DNA of 64,000 nt from contig CAWBOY010000002.1 in assembly GCA_963790585.1 (NCBI GenBank), forward strand, positions 1,426,001 to 1,490,000, read 5' to 3'. The notes under the pieces were generated by a model that did no database searches, was not told the DNA's origin, and saw only the letters and a list, made by a program, of their open reading frames with translations. The stretch comes from CAWBOY01 sp963790585 (GTDB lineage Bacteria > Planctomycetota > Planctomycetia > Gemmatales > Gemmataceae). The stretch's first letter is position 1, and the number at the start of each line of letters is the position of its first letter. Both the position numbers and the translations under genes were made by a program. Below are positions 1 through 10,759 of the stretch, piece after piece.

Positions 1-946
1 TTGGCCCGGGTTCCCTCTTTGAGATCGCGCTCGAAGTCCCATGTCTCGCCATCGAGATCGTTCATCGTCAGGCGCTGGAGCTTTTTCGCCAAAACGACGC
101 AAGACGGGACTTTGCCCGTCCGCGAAGTCGTGGAAATAGTAGCGGAATCGCTGCTATCCGGAGTTTCATTGGTCGGCGGCCGGGCCGGTTTCTCGCCTGA
201 CGGATAGCCCGGCAGCTTTGGAATCACCTGCGGTCCAGGGTCATCCGGCCCAGAGTTTATGTTGGCGCGCTCCGCCCCGGGAATTCCGGTCACGCCAGGG
301 CGAGGCCGCCCTTTTTGGAAGCCATCGACGCCTTCGGCGATGGTAGACTTGTTGATGCTTTCCGTCGACCCAGTTTTCGTCGCATCCGGCGCGGCGGGTC
401 TTGGGTTCTCAAGAGTCGCAGCAGGCGGCGTTCCATCAGACCGGGTGTCGTTCTTCTTATCTGGATTAGCGCCTTTTTGCGCGGCGGTTTGGCGTCGGGT
501 GTGGTGAAATCCTCACTCACGAAGATCGACACCCGCGAGTTCGTGGCGACGGCGAACGTTGTCCCGCTCAATATAGCCGCGCCGTCGCGGGCCCTGGCGA
601 CCAGGCGATAATTATGGCCGACCTCGAGCCCTTGAATCGTGAAATAGCCTTGCGAATCGGAAGCAACATCAAGCGGCGCCGACTTCTTGAGGTTGGTTTC
701 TTGAAGATCGACCACTTCGATCTCGGCTTCCGGAATTTGGCGACGATACTTATCCATCACCCGGCCGGCGAGCAAGCCCTTGACTTGGTCGGACCGGGCC
801 GTCGGTGTCGCTTCGGGGAGTTCTGCGCGTGGCTGTGAAGTTTTTGACGTCGGCGCAGCGGGAGTCTTCTTGGCACCGCCGGGCGTTTGGCAGCCCGACA
901 AGACCAAGCAAGCGATCACCAGAGCCACACCGACAATGCTGCGCAC
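1..946 (-). CDS. Lipoprotein with carboxypeptidase-regulatory-like domain, frameshifted, runs off window
   Basis: Predicted secreted lipoprotein. The N-terminus is a short basic start, a hydrophobic stretch and a lipobox (LVLSGC, Cys about residue 19), so it should be lipid-anchored. About residues 57-135 resemble a carboxypeptidase-regulatory-like beta-sandwich (AGRVMDKYRRQIPEAEIEV, then DSQGYFTIQGLEVGHNYRL), the same fold type that ends the blue-copper proteins at 9.7-12.7 kb. The start is GTG at 946, seven bases after GAGGT. The initial frame degrades into Arg-rich text after about position 480. The neighbouring frame then continues sensibly as a Pro/Thr/Ser-rich tail ending KLQRLTMNDLDGETWDFER at the window edge, so I read one gene with a frame break near 470-485. 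The C-terminus lies outside the window. Function unknown; divergent from the Rieske operon. Confidence 0.7.
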
Positions 947-1334
947 GGACAGAACCTCGGGTTCGGGAACTCACGCAAGAGCCGCCGGTTCGCCGTCCTT
1001 GTGCCGACCGGATTGCCAAGATTGGCGCCGTGAGAAGGGACGAAAGCCCAGCCGCGGCTCGCGCTCGTCCCGACCGTCCATGATGGGAATAACATGTGCC
1101 AAGTGCTTATTCCCGCGCCCGGCCCGCGCGTCAAGCCGAATCGGCGCCGCCGCGACGGAGATAAGGCTGCGCAGTTAGCGATTGGCGAGTTTCTGGCAGG
1201 TATGATGAGCGATCGCCGAAGATAAATCGAAAATAGTTGACAACCTCCAGTGGCCATGTTCAACTCCCTCGATATTCTGAAGACTAGCATTCAGTCGCTC
1301 TCGCTACCGCCGGTTGAGAAGGAAGTTGCATACT
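947..1334. other. Divergent intergenic region
   Basis: Space between the minus-strand lipoprotein and the plus-strand Rieske gene, and must hold both promoters. A TTGACA occurs at 1236 on the plus strand, but I see no convincing -10 box at the right distance. Reading frames here look like shadows of GC-rich DNA. I see no RNA gene. Confidence 0.4.
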
Positions 1335-2000
1335 ATGTCCGACCCGATCGCTACGGGCAGTCCAGCCCCTTCGGCTCCGAATAATCCGGTACCTCCAGCA
1401 ACGACTCCCGCGACCGCCGCGGCACCCAAGCCTGCCGCGCCAGCGAAAGCCTGCCGGCGAAGGCCGGCAAAAAAGGCGAAACGCGACGCGGCTTCATCGA
1501 TTGGTTCTCTACCGCCTGGGTCGCCTTCGTCGCCGCGATCGGCGTCATGAGCCTCGGCACCTTGCGTTTCCTCATGCCCAACCTCTCCGAAACCCCAGGC
1601 AAGATCAAAGGTCGGCTTCACCGACAACTTCGAAGAAGGCAAGGTCAACGAGAAATACAAGTCGGAAAAGATCTGGCTTGTCCGCAATGAAGGCAAGCTT
1701 TACGCGCTGAGCACCACTTGCACCCATCTCGGCTGCACTCCAAACTGGCTCGAACGCGAAGGCAAATTCAAATGCCCCTGCCACGGCAGCGGCTTTTACA
1801 TCAGCGGCATCAATTTCGAAGGCCCCGCCCCGCGTCCCCTCGAACGCTGGGCCGTCAACATCGGCGACGATGGCCAAGTCGTCGTCGATCAGTCGAAGAA
1901 GTTTCAGCAAGAACGCGGCGAGTGGGACAATCCCGGAATCATTCATCAAGGTATAGAGCCCGTAGCCCGTAGTGCGATAGTCCGTAGCAAAAGACCTTAA
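1335..2000 (+). CDS. Rieske iron-sulfur protein of a cytochrome bc-type complex (two frame breaks)
   Basis: High-potential 2Fe-2S subunit that takes electrons from quinol at the cytochrome b Qo site. Both cluster-binding boxes are present, CTHLGC and CPCHGSGF, each supplying one Cys and one His ligand, and the two outer Cys (CTHLGC last, CPC second) can form the usual disulfide. The N-terminus is an Ala/Pro-rich cytoplasmic segment followed by one membrane anchor (WFSTAWVAFVAAIGVMSL). ATG at 1335 follows GGAAG at suitable spacing. The frame breaks at about 1430-1475 and again at 1607-1611 (AAAGGTC where AAAGTC would keep frame). The 3' end lies in the arm of an inverted repeat. First gene of the respiratory operon. 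Confidence 0.88.
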
Positions 2001-2058
2001 GCGACCAGATCGGCATGCTGCAACATCGATCAGGTCTTTTGCTCAGCGACTACGGACT
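1979..2058. repeat. Inverted repeat at Rieske 3' end
   Basis: Left arm AGTCCGTAGCAAAAGACCT (1979-1997) pairs with 2032-2058, the right arm having a small asymmetric insert (CAGCGA). It overlaps the Rieske stop codon and sits 29 bases before the cytochrome b start. CCGTAG is repeated three times just upstream. It could form an RNA hairpin separating the two cistrons. Confidence 0.7.
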
Positions 2059-2086
2059 CCGGTCTCGGACTCCACAGGTGCTGTCT

Positions 2087-2862
2087 ATGTCCGTCCTTGA
2101 TTTCGTTCGAAAATTCGCAGATTTGGAAAAGCATCTTTCGGCATCCGGCCCCGCGCGATCGTCGTAATCGCGTCGTGGTGATGCTCACCAATGTCTTCCT
2201 CCATTTGCACCCGGTGTCCGTTCGCAAGAGCGGCATCAACCTCAGCTACACCTGGTGCATGGGCGGCTTGACGTTCTTCATGTTCCTGGAGCTGACCGTA
2301 ACCGGTGTGCTCCTCATGTTCTACTATCGGCCCACGCTGGAACACGCCTACAACGATATCTTGCAACTCCGCGACGTGGTGACGCTCGGCGTTCTCCGTG
2401 AACTCCATCGCTGGGGCGCTGATGCGATGGTGATTACCATCTGGCTCCACATGTATCGCGTCTTTCTCACCGGAAGCTATAAGCCGCCGCGCGAATTCAA
2501 CTGGGGTGTCGGCGTCTTGCTCCTTGTGCTTGACGTTGCTCCTGAGCTTCACCGGCTATCTTTTGCCGTGGGATCAGCTTGCAATCTGGGCCATCACGGT
2601 CGGTAGCAATATGGCCCGCGCCACGCCATTTCTCGGCAATGAAGGGCCAGGTGCCACGTTCCTCAAAGTGGGTGGCGTCTCACTGATCCATTCCGGCTCC
2701 GATGCGCGGTTTATCTTGCTTGGCAGTCGATTCGTCAGCGGCGAGACGTTGCTGCGCTTCTACGTGCTGCACTGCGTCGCGATTCCGCTGGCGGCGGCAC
2801 TGCTGATCGCTGTTCATTTCTGGCGGGTGCGCAAGGATGGCGGCATCAGCGGGCCTTTGTAA
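2087..2862 (+). CDS. Cytochrome b N-terminal domain (b6-type), two frame breaks
   Basis: Membrane subunit carrying the two b haems and the quinone sites. All four helices are readable. The His pair of helix B is in RELHRWGAD and LHMYRVF; the pair of helix D is in RFYVLHCVAIP and AVHFWRVRKDG. FTGYLLPWDQLAIWA is the conserved loop between helices B and C. The gene stops after helix D, as in b6-type split cytochromes, and the rest is encoded by the next gene. The ATG at 2087 gives MSVLDFVRKFAD; the frame breaks near 2120-2150 and near 2530, where CTTGACG would be in frame as CTGACG (next segment TLLLSFTGYLLPW). Both look like single-base errors, since all ligands are intact. Confidence 0.88.
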
Positions 2863-2870
2863 TGAATACG

Positions 2871-2977
2871 GAGCCTGAAGCGTAAGCGAAGAGGCTCTGT
2901 TTTTCGAGCCTGAAGCGTAAGCGAAGAGCATTTGAATTTTTGAAATGCAAAAGGCCCTTCGCTTACGCTTCAGGCTC
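2871..2977. repeat. GAGCCTGAAGCG-type inverted repeat
   Basis: GAGCCTGAAGCGTAAGCGAA occurs as direct copies at 2871 and 2906, and its reverse complement ends at 2977. The second copy and the inverted copy form a long stem, with an inner GCATTT/AAATGC stem. It starts 9 bases after the cytochrome b N-part stop. The same family, with one changed base symmetric in both arms, lies after rpoC at 32168-32243. Confidence 0.8.
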
Positions 2978-3054
2978 GGAAACGATCCGCGTTATTGATA
3001 ACGATCAATACATAAATATCTGAATTTATTGGTCCTGAAGCGGAAGGCTGAGTC

Positions 3055-4377
3055 ATGCCAGAAGACTCAATTGTACTCGGACGTCAAAGACCTCGATCCG
3101 GGCAGCCAATTAACGTCCTTGCGCCGTCCTTGCAAACTGGTTTGGCGGTTTACTCTTTGCTGCGCCGTCCTCAATGCCGGCTTCGCGCTCTATTACTACC
3201 GAGCGAAGAAGCCAACGCGGGCCTCGCCTGGGCCATTGTCAGCGGGCATTTATCTGCTTCACACCCTGGCGTATATGCTCCGATTCGACTGGTCCTGGCC
3301 AAGTCGATCCGCGACAACATCGATTTCTTGATGGGGCCTGTCGTTTATACGACCCTCTCCGTCGTCCTCTTTTCCGTTATGCTTTATTACCGCCGTTTCT
3401 TCGTAAATCCGCATGTCGCCTGGGCGGTTCTCAACATGAGCTTGTTCGGCGTCGGTTGGGCCCTGACCGATTCTAATTTCCGCAGCATCGTTACCAAGCC
3501 TGATAATTTACCGATCCCGTTGCTCATTTACTCTGTCGGCTTCTTCACCTGGCTCTCGATGTCGATCGCGGTCGTCAATGACCAGCGGCTGGCGCGCGGT
3601 GAGCCAGTATTGGAAAAGCTCGACGATGAGAAGGTTTTGGTCTGGCCTGACCTGGTCTACACCGAATTGATCTGTATGGTCATCGCGACCTTCCTGTTGA
3701 TTGTTTGGGCGGTCGTTCTCAAGGCGCCGCTCGAACCGCCGGCGACCAATGCGAAGGCCCCAAACCCTTCCAAGGCGCCCTGGTACTTCCTGGGTCTTCA
3801 GGAGATGTTGGTCTACTTCGACCCCTGGATGGCTGGCGTCGTATTGCCCACGCTGATCATCGTCGGTCTTGTGGCTATGCCTTACATCGATTTCAACAAA
3901 GCAGGCAACGGTTACTATTCGTTCGAGAATCGCGCCTTCGCCATCACCGTTTTTGACTTTGGTTTCATCGTTCTCTGGATCACCCTCATCGTGCTGGGAA
4001 CCTTCCTGCGCGGGCCGAACTGGAATTTCTTTGGCCCATTCAGCTACTGGGACCCACATAAGGTCGATCCGCTGAACAATGTCAACGTAAGCGATATCTT
4101 TTGGCTCTATTGGTTGAATACGCCGCTGGAAGGTATGCCGGTCCTTCAGCGCGAAGCACCGGGCCTGTTGATGGTCCTCGTCTACCTGGTGGTGATTCCC
4201 CTCGTGTTGGCACGAACTGTGTTCCGCAAGTTCTACCTCAAGATGGGCCTCGTCCGTTACATGACGCTGATGATCCTGCTCCTGTTCATGGCCTCGTTGC
4301 CCATCAAGATGGTCCTGCGTTGGACGCTGAACTTGAAGTACATCGTTTACGTGCCCGAGATTTTCTTCAATATCTGA
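3055..4377 (+). CDS. Cytochrome b C-terminal (subunit IV-like) membrane protein, N-part with several frame breaks
   Basis: Second half of the split cytochrome b. NPSKAPWYFLGLQEMLVYFD about residues 235-255 is the characteristic subunit IV segment before a Qo-side helix. About nine hydrophobic helices are visible, more than the three of a minimal subunit IV, so this is an extended form. The C-terminal helix ends in ILLLFMASLPIKMVLRW. The first 80 codons cannot be read in one frame. Joining GFALYYYR, then EEANAGLAWAIVSG, then IYLLHTLAYMLRFD, then LVLAKSIRDNIDFL gives a continuous membrane protein, implying breaks near 3200, 3243 (extra G) and 3289 (missing C). The exact N-terminus is uncertain. 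ATG at 3055 follows GGAAGG. Confidence 0.82.
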   Translation: MPEDSIVLGRQRPRSGQPINVLAPSLQTGLAVYSLLRRPQCRLRALLLPSEEANAGLAWAIVSGHLSASHPGVYAPIRLVLAKSIRDNIDFLMGPVVYTTLSVVLFSVMLYYRRFFVNPHVAWAVLNMSLFGVGWALTDSNFRSIVTKPDNLPIPLLIYSVGFFTWLSMSIAVVNDQRLARGEPVLEKLDDEKVLVWPDLVYTELICMVIATFLLIVWAVVLKAPLEPPATNAKAPNPSKAPWYFLGLQEMLVYFDPWMAGVVLPTLIIVGLVAMPYIDFNKAGNGYYSFENRAFAITVFDFGFIVLWITLIVLGTFLRGPNWNFFGPFSYWDPHKVDPLNNVNVSDIFWLYWLNTPLEGMPVLQREAPGLLMVLVYLVVIPLVLARTVFRKFYLKMGLVRYMTLMILLLFMASLPIKMVLRWTLNLKYIVYVPEIFFNI

Positions 4378-4394
4378 TGAATAGCGATCGCGTC

Positions 4395-4530
4395 GGCCCG
4401 TTCAGCCGCGAGCTGGCAGGCGAGCGCTGAGCGATAGCGCTCAAATGGAACGGTCAGGAGACCGTTCCATAACTGCTCTTGGATAGGGTTATCTCCGAGC
4501 GCTCCCCTCCGGGTCACGGCTAAACGGGCC
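4395..4530. repeat. Nested intergenic inverted repeats
   Basis: Outer arms at about 4395-4429 and 4497-4530 share GGCCCGTTCAGCCGCGAGC / GGCTAAACGGGCC and AGCGCT; they belong to the GCCGCGAGCC repeat family found at four other sites. Inside is a perfect hairpin, ATGGAACGGTC (4445-4455), loop AGGA, GACCGTTCCAT (4460-4470), of the GGAACGGTC family. It fills the gap between the two cytochrome cistrons. Confidence 0.8.
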
Positions 4531-4577
4531 CGTCTCGTGCATATAGTCCGCTAGGTCTTGCCAGAGGTTAAACATTC

Positions 4578-7500
4578 ATGGCCGCCACAGATCAAACATA
4601 TCGCAAGCAATCGACCCTCGATCTCGTCTTCGGCGTCTCCAGTATTTTGATGCTGATCGGCGTCGCCTGGATGTTCGTCGCCGACTTCAATCGGGAATGG
4701 AAGCCGATCCAGCGCAAATTCCGCGACGTCGAAACGGCGCGAAATCAACGATTGACTATGGATCAATTGCCGCCCGCGGATTCCGTCAAGACGCTCAGCG
4801 ATTCGCTCGCCGAGCGCCGCAAGGCGTTGACCGATGCTCGCAACAAGATCAAGGGCGAAGAAAGTAAGCGCAAGGCGGCTTTGAATCTCGCCACCGTCAA
4901 CTTTCAAACCTGGAAGGCCGAAGTCGACGCCGCCATGAGCCGCTACGATCAGTCGGTCGAGGTTCTGAGCGAGGCCGGCTCGAAGGAAAAGGCCGCCGCC
5001 CAGAAGGACGTTGACGCCAAGCTCGCCAAAGTCGATGACATGCAAAAGAAGCTCGACGACGCGAAGCTCAAGCTGCAAGACGCCGAAGCCAAGTATCGAC
5101 AGAACCTGCAGGAAGACCCGATCGACGGGATTGAATGTAAGCTCCTCGTCGATGGCTCGGAGGTCGTCAAGCAGAAGCCGACTTTGAAGGACTTCGAACT
5201 CTCTCTTTCGCAAGCGGAAGACGAAATCAAGAAGGTCACGGCCGTCTTCGATCGTTTCGGCAAGGTGACGGCTCAAAAAGGCTGGAAACTGAGCGACACC
5301 ATTCGCGCCATGCCGGTCATCGACGCCTTCGCTTCGCCAACGCGCATCAATCAGATTGGCCTGCCCGACCTTACCATCGAATACGGCAGCTTTAAAGAAG
5401 TGCCGCGCTACGATCGCTGCACGACTTGCCATCTCGGCATCGATCGGGCCACCTTTGATCCGGAATCGCTTCGCCAAATCACGTCGGTCCCGCCCCAGCT
5501 CAAGGACCAGCTCAACACGGCCTATCAGTTGTTCAACGACCGCGCCAAGAAGGGTGAAGACCTCGGCTTTAGCCCGAGCGAGCTGCCGACGGTGCAACCG
5601 CTCGGCTGGGTGCGCTGGCTGCCGCTCGCCCTTGGTTTGATCGGCTCCATCGCCTTCTGTTTCGTCGTCCGCAACGCCATCGGCAAGGCTGTCGGCATCT
5701 TTGTGCTTGGGGCGGTACTGTCGCTGGTTCTTTTCTTTGTCCTGCCGATGGCCGTTCCGCCGACGCCCGAAGTTCAGCAGGTCGATCTGCGACCGGGGGA
5801 AGTAACTGCTTATTGCGCCCATCCACGGCTCGATCTATTCGTTGATTCCAATAGTCCGCACCCCTCGGAGAAGTTCGGCTGCACGACCTGCCACGCGGGG
5901 CAGGGGAGTGCGACTGATTTTACCTACGCGTCTCATTCGCCCAACAATGCCTTCGAGAGCAACTCCTGGAAGAGGAACTACGAGTGGTTCAACAACCACG
6001 ATTGGGAGTTTCCGATGCTCCCATCGCGCTTCGTCGAGGCCAGCTGCCTGAAATGCCATCACCAGGTCACTGACTTGATCCGCGACACAAGAAGAGGCGC
6101 CGAAGGTGTTGAAGGGCTACAGCCTGATCCGCGAGAACGGCTGTTTCGGCTGCCATGAAATCGCCGGCATGAAGGCCGAGCGCGAGGTCGGCCCGGACCT
6201 GCGGCTCGAGCCCAGCCCGGCCCTGGAACTCCAATCAGCCGCCGAACAGAATCGACTCAAGTCCGATCCGCTCAACCCTCCGGGCACCTATCGCAAGGTT
6301 GGCCCCGGCCTGCGCCGAATTGCCGAAAAGCTCACCGGATCGGAAGGCGAGAAATGGACTCGCAAATGGATCCAATCGCCGCGCGGCTTCCGCGAAGATA
6401 CCAAGATGCCACACTTCTACAACCAGGGCACCAACACGCCCGAGGCCCTTCCGCCTGAACAAAAGGACTTCCCAGCCGCGGAAATCCATGCCATCACCCA
6501 TTACTTGTTCCACGAGAGCAAGGGCAACCTCGGCATCAAGGACGGTACGCAACAAGACGGTGTCGACAGCCCGCACAAGGCGCTCTTCGACACCATCGAC
6601 ACGCTGCAAGCCAAGCTCAAGGTGCGAGCCCTCGAAGACAAGGAACGGAAAGAGCTGGTCGAAGCGACCCGCCAGTTGAACGATCTGGCGCTGCTCTCCC
6701 ACGCTGCCGCGGCCCGAGAGATCCACTCCGTCTACGCGGAACTCAAAGCCGTGCAAGAACGCCTGTTCGAGTATCACCGCCAAAACAAGCCCGACGAAAT
6801 CACCCTCAAGACCGTCACTCCGGAGCTCGACAATCGCACCGCCAAGCTGAAAGAGATCAGCAAGGCCGTCAAGCTCACGCGCGACAAGCTCGTCGATAGC
6901 GAAGGCAGCCGCGTCACCAAGGAACAGCTCGCCACACTCGACGGCGACAAGCGCAAGCCCGAAGAGAAGGTCACCAACGGCAAGCAACTGTTCATTCAGA
7001 AGGGCTGTCTGGCGTGCCATTCCCACGAAGGCACGGTGACCGGCGGCAAGAATAGTATCGTCAGCGAATCGAACTTTGGCCCCAATCTGAGCCGCATCGC
7101 CGGCAAGATCAAGAGCGACGCTGCCGGCAAGCTATGGCTCACGCAATGGCTGCTCAACCCGAATGTCCATCACTCCCGCACGCGCATGCCGGTCGTCCAT
7201 CTGACCGTTTCCGACGCGACCGACGTGATGGAATGGCTTCTCGCGCAAAACGGCGACGAAGTCAAGAATTGGCTCGCCGAGGAAGACGTCGTCGCCGACT
7301 CGACAAAGAAGGCCCCCGACCTGACTGCCTATGTGAACCTGGCCCGCGTCTACTTGAGCAAGGCCCAGGGCGTTTCGGTCAAGGACCTGAACGAGTTCCT
7401 GCCCGAAGGAATCAAATCGGCAGACGAATTGAAAGCCAAGGGTATTCCTGCTGAGCGCGTGAAGTCGCTGCCGCGCGACGCGGACGAACGCTGGCTCGAA

Positions 7501-9732
7501 GCCGGCAAGGTCGATGAAAACAGCCTGAAATGGTACATCGGCAAAAAGAGCATCGGCCGCCTTGGTTGCTATGCTTGCCACGATGTCCCCGGCTTTGAAA
7601 CCGCGAAGCCGATCGGCGTTGGCCTTCAGGATTGGGGCAAGAAAGATCCTACGCGGCTCGCCTTTGAAGACGCCGTCGGCTACGTCAAGGACCACTATGA
7701 GCTTACGCCGCTCCGCCTGACCGAGACGCAGATCAAGAACCTCGACCGCGATACCCGCTTGCCCGAACTCGAAGGCGAGATCAAGAAACTTGGCGAGAAA
7801 GTGGACAAGGACGGCCCGGAGCCGGGCGATCTGGATACCCTCATACGCCTTCAAGAAGAACTTCAAGCTGTCAAGAAAGCCGGCCCACTGACCAAAGACG
7901 AGAAAGCGGATATCGAAAAGCTCAAGAAGCTGAAGCCCTGGTCTCTCGGCAAAGGTGAGAAGGGATCGGAGTCGGCTCATGGCGCCAAGCAGCCGATCGA
8001 ACAGTTCTTTTTCGACGCTCTCGAACACCATTCGCGCGAAGGCTTCTTGCATCTGAAATTGGCCGACCCGCGTAGCTACGATTACGGCCGGCGCCGAAGC
8101 TGGGACGATCGTTTGCGTATGCCGCAGTTCCAGTTCGCCCGCTCACGCAAGAAGCCGGGCGAAACGGACGAGGCCTACGCGATTCGCCATTCGCTCGAAG
8201 AGGCCGAGGCCCGCGAAGCAGTGATGACCTTCGTGCTGGGCCTGGTCGCCGAGCCCGTGAATTTGAAGTATCGCAGCAACCCAGGCCCCGATCGTCTCAA
8301 CGAGATCAAGGGCCGACAAGTCATCGAGAAATTCAATTGTGCCGGCTGCCATCAGCTTCGCGCCGGCTCGATCGAAATCAATCCCAGTAAGATGACTCTC
8401 GATTCGCTGGTGAAGAATCACGCGAAGTATCTGACTCAAAAGGGCGATGACTTCGATTTCCCGAATCACAACGCCTGGGTAGGCGCATCGCCGACCTCGG
8501 ACAAGCTCGTGCTGCGCGGCGTCGATTTCCGCACGGAGATCGCCGAGCCGGACGACCGCGATCCGGCCAATCCAGCGGATCCGACGCCATCCCGGCTGCT
8601 ACGCCTCACCACCGCCTTGCGTTTCACCGGCAACGACAAGCTGATGCGCGACCTGCCCGCCGGTGAGACAGCGATAGTCAGCTATAAAGATCTGTTATCG
8701 CGCACAGCTCCTTACGGCGGCGTCCTGCCGGAGCTGCTCGTCCCCTACCTGCCGACGGTGGCGGATGAATATAAGGACAAATCCAAAGCGCGAAACGTTT
8801 TGCCGCCGCCATTACTGCGCGAAGGGGAGCGCGTGCAACCCAAATGGCTGCATGGCTTCTTGCTTGATCCGCAGATGATTCGGCCGCAGACACTGTTGCG
8901 AATGCCGCGCTTTAACATGAGTTCCGAAGAAGCGACGATGCTGGTTAACTATTTCGCCGCCGTCGACCGTCAGGCGAACCCGGGGGCCGGCATTACGTAC
9001 CCTTACCTCGATATTCCGCAATCCGAGCCCGAATTCTGGAGTCGGCGCAATGAAGAGTATCTCGCGCGGCTGACGAAAAAGCCTGAGATGCTCAAGCAAC
9101 GCCGCGACCAGATGGCCCCGCTGTGGGACCTCGTCATGGCCGATCAACTCGCCGAAGCTCAGCGCAAGGTGAGCGGCGCGGAGGAAGACCAGAAACGAGC
9201 CGAGGCCTACAACAAGTCGCTCCAGGACAATAATCCGAACAAGGCCGCCGCCAAGGCCGCCCTGGAAAAGGCGACGAGTTCGCTCGCTGAAGAGAAAAAA
9301 CGGCTCGAAACGCTGCAAAAACTGCCACGGCCTGAGCGGCTTGATGTGATCACGCAACGTTGGCAGGAAAAGGAGATCTACCCCGCCGATAGTTTCCGCC
9401 TGCTCATCGGCCATGAAAACGGCATCTGCATCGGCTGCCATAAAGTCGGCAGCATCGGCGGCGCCCAGGCGCCGGCCCTCGACCTCGCCGCCGCTCGCCT
9501 ACGGCCCGAATGGACACGCATGTGGATCGCGAATCCCGTCCGCCTGTTCCCCTATCCACCGACGATGTCGCAGAACTTCCCCAACCACAAGCTCAAGTCG
9601 CAGGATCTGTTTGACGGCGACGTTCAGGAGCAGATAATAGCAGTAAGGGATACGTTGTTGAACCTTCCCAAAATCCAAGAGATGCCGGCCAATCGCTATT
9701 ATCGTTTGGCTCCGGCTGGAGGAACCAAGTGA
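4578..9732 (+). CDS. Giant octahaem membrane cytochrome c of the bc operon (one frame break)
   Basis: Roughly 1,700-residue c-type cytochrome. A membrane helix near residues 15-35 is followed by an Ala/Lys/Glu coiled coil (about 50-220), a first haem site CTTCH, a second membrane segment pair, haem sites CTTCH and CLKCH, then a long periplasmic part with CFGCH, CLACH, CYACH, CAGCH and CIGCH: eight CxxCH in total. More coiled-coil runs lie between the haem modules. The frame breaks near 6095, between the third and fourth haem sites; the next frame resumes at once (KVLKGYSLIRENGCFGCHE) with 22 codons of overlap, so I read one polypeptide. Position after Rieske and cytochrome b suggests it replaces cytochrome c1 and may relay electrons to the copper proteins encoded next. 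A real split into two proteins is the alternative. Confidence 0.82.
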
Positions 9733-10510
9733 TGAATTACCGCCGACTGTTGGCGCTGCCGTTCGCTGTTTTGCTGTGCTGCTCCACCGCGTCGTTCGGC
9801 GCGGGCTGGGGGACTGTCAAAGGCACCGTCGTCTGGAAGGGCGCTCTGCCTGCGGTCAAGAATGCTGTCGTCGATACTGACCCGAAAGAATGCCTCAAAA
9901 ACGGCCCAGTCCCGAATGAAGAATACGTCATCGACAAGAACACGAAAGGAGTCAAGTGGGTAATGGTGTGGCTCGCACCAGAAAAAGACGGCGACGTGCT
10001 GCCGGTCCATCCTTCGCTCAAAGAACCTGCCAGCAAAACTGTTAAGCTTGAGCAGCCCTGTTGTCAGTTCATTCCGCACGTCCTCGGCATTCGCGAAGGA
10101 CAGACTCTCCAGGTCACCAACGGTGCCGCGGTGCCACATAACATCAAGATCGACGGCGGATCGAAGAACCCTAATTTGAACCAGTCCATCCCTCCCGGCG
10201 GCGATCTCAAAGTTGATGACTGGAAAGCATCCAGGAACGTTGTACCATTCGCGTGCAACGTCCATAAATGGATGGGCGGAAAATTGTGGGTCTTTAATCA
10301 CCCCTATTTCACTGTGACCAATGACAAAGGCGAGTTCGAGATCAAGAACGCGCCCGCCGGCAAATTCCGCATTGTCGTCTGGCAAGAGGGCCAAGGTTGG
10401 GTCGCCGGTGAAAAAGGGGAGAAGCCGACGAGAGCCGGCAAGATGATCGAAATCCCAGAAGGCAAGGCGCGCTCGACCTCAAGTTTGAGATGGCGCCGGA
10501 GAAGCTGTAA
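9732..10510 (+). CDS. Secreted blue-copper / regulatory-like domain protein A (3' frame break)
   Basis: Exported cupredoxin-like protein. After a signal peptide (LLALPFAVLLCCSTASFGAG) it begins WGTVKGTVVWKG. A type 1 copper site can be proposed from VPHNIKI (His) and CNVHKWM, which gives Cys, His and Met in the cupredoxin spacing CxxHxxM. The C-terminal part (FTVTNDKGEFEIKNAPAGKF) is a carboxypeptidase-regulatory-like strand set. ATG at 9732 overlaps the preceding TGA and lies seven bases after GGAGGAA, so it is translationally coupled. Near 10468 the frame breaks; the other frame gives the paralogue-like end ALDLKFEMAPEKL and stop at 10510. Likely a periplasmic electron carrier; paralogous to the next two genes. 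Confidence 0.8.
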
Positions 10511-10518
10511 TTACAATT

Positions 10519-10740
10519 GTTTAGCCGCGAGCCGGTAGGCGAGCGCTGTTTGATAGCGCCTGGCCGTGTGTTGTGGAACGGTCTCTGCCGTGTTGTGGAA
10601 CTCTGCCCCTACCCGTGTTGTGGAACGGTCTCCCGACCGTTCCACTCCGCCGACCGAAGGTCTCAAGTATTTGAGTGACATGGTCAGGAGACCATGTCAC
10701 AACAAGTGTGAGCGCTCACCTGCCGGCTCGCGGCTAAACA
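10519..10740. repeat. Composite intergenic repeat cluster
   Basis: The outer arms TTTAGCCGCGAGCCGG (10519 on) and its degenerate complement at 10711-10740 belong to the GCCGCGAGCC family. Between them GTGTTGTGGAAC occurs three times (about 10567, 10590 and 10615), followed by two perfect hairpins: TGGAACGGTC-TCCC-GACCGTTCCA (10621-10644) and TGACATGGTC-AGGA-GACCATGTCA (10676-10699). There is no coding potential. The cluster separates blue-copper genes A and B. Confidence 0.8.
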
Positions 10741-10759
10741 ACGCTGGAAAACCCCACCC

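Noticed and set aside
1236..1262. Promoter from TTGACA at 1236
   Set aside because: The position 17 bases downstream is TCAACT, too far from a -10 box.
916..1290. Minus-strand frame upstream of the lipoprotein
   Set aside because: It overlaps the lipoprotein signal region in another frame and has no domain or ribosome binding site.
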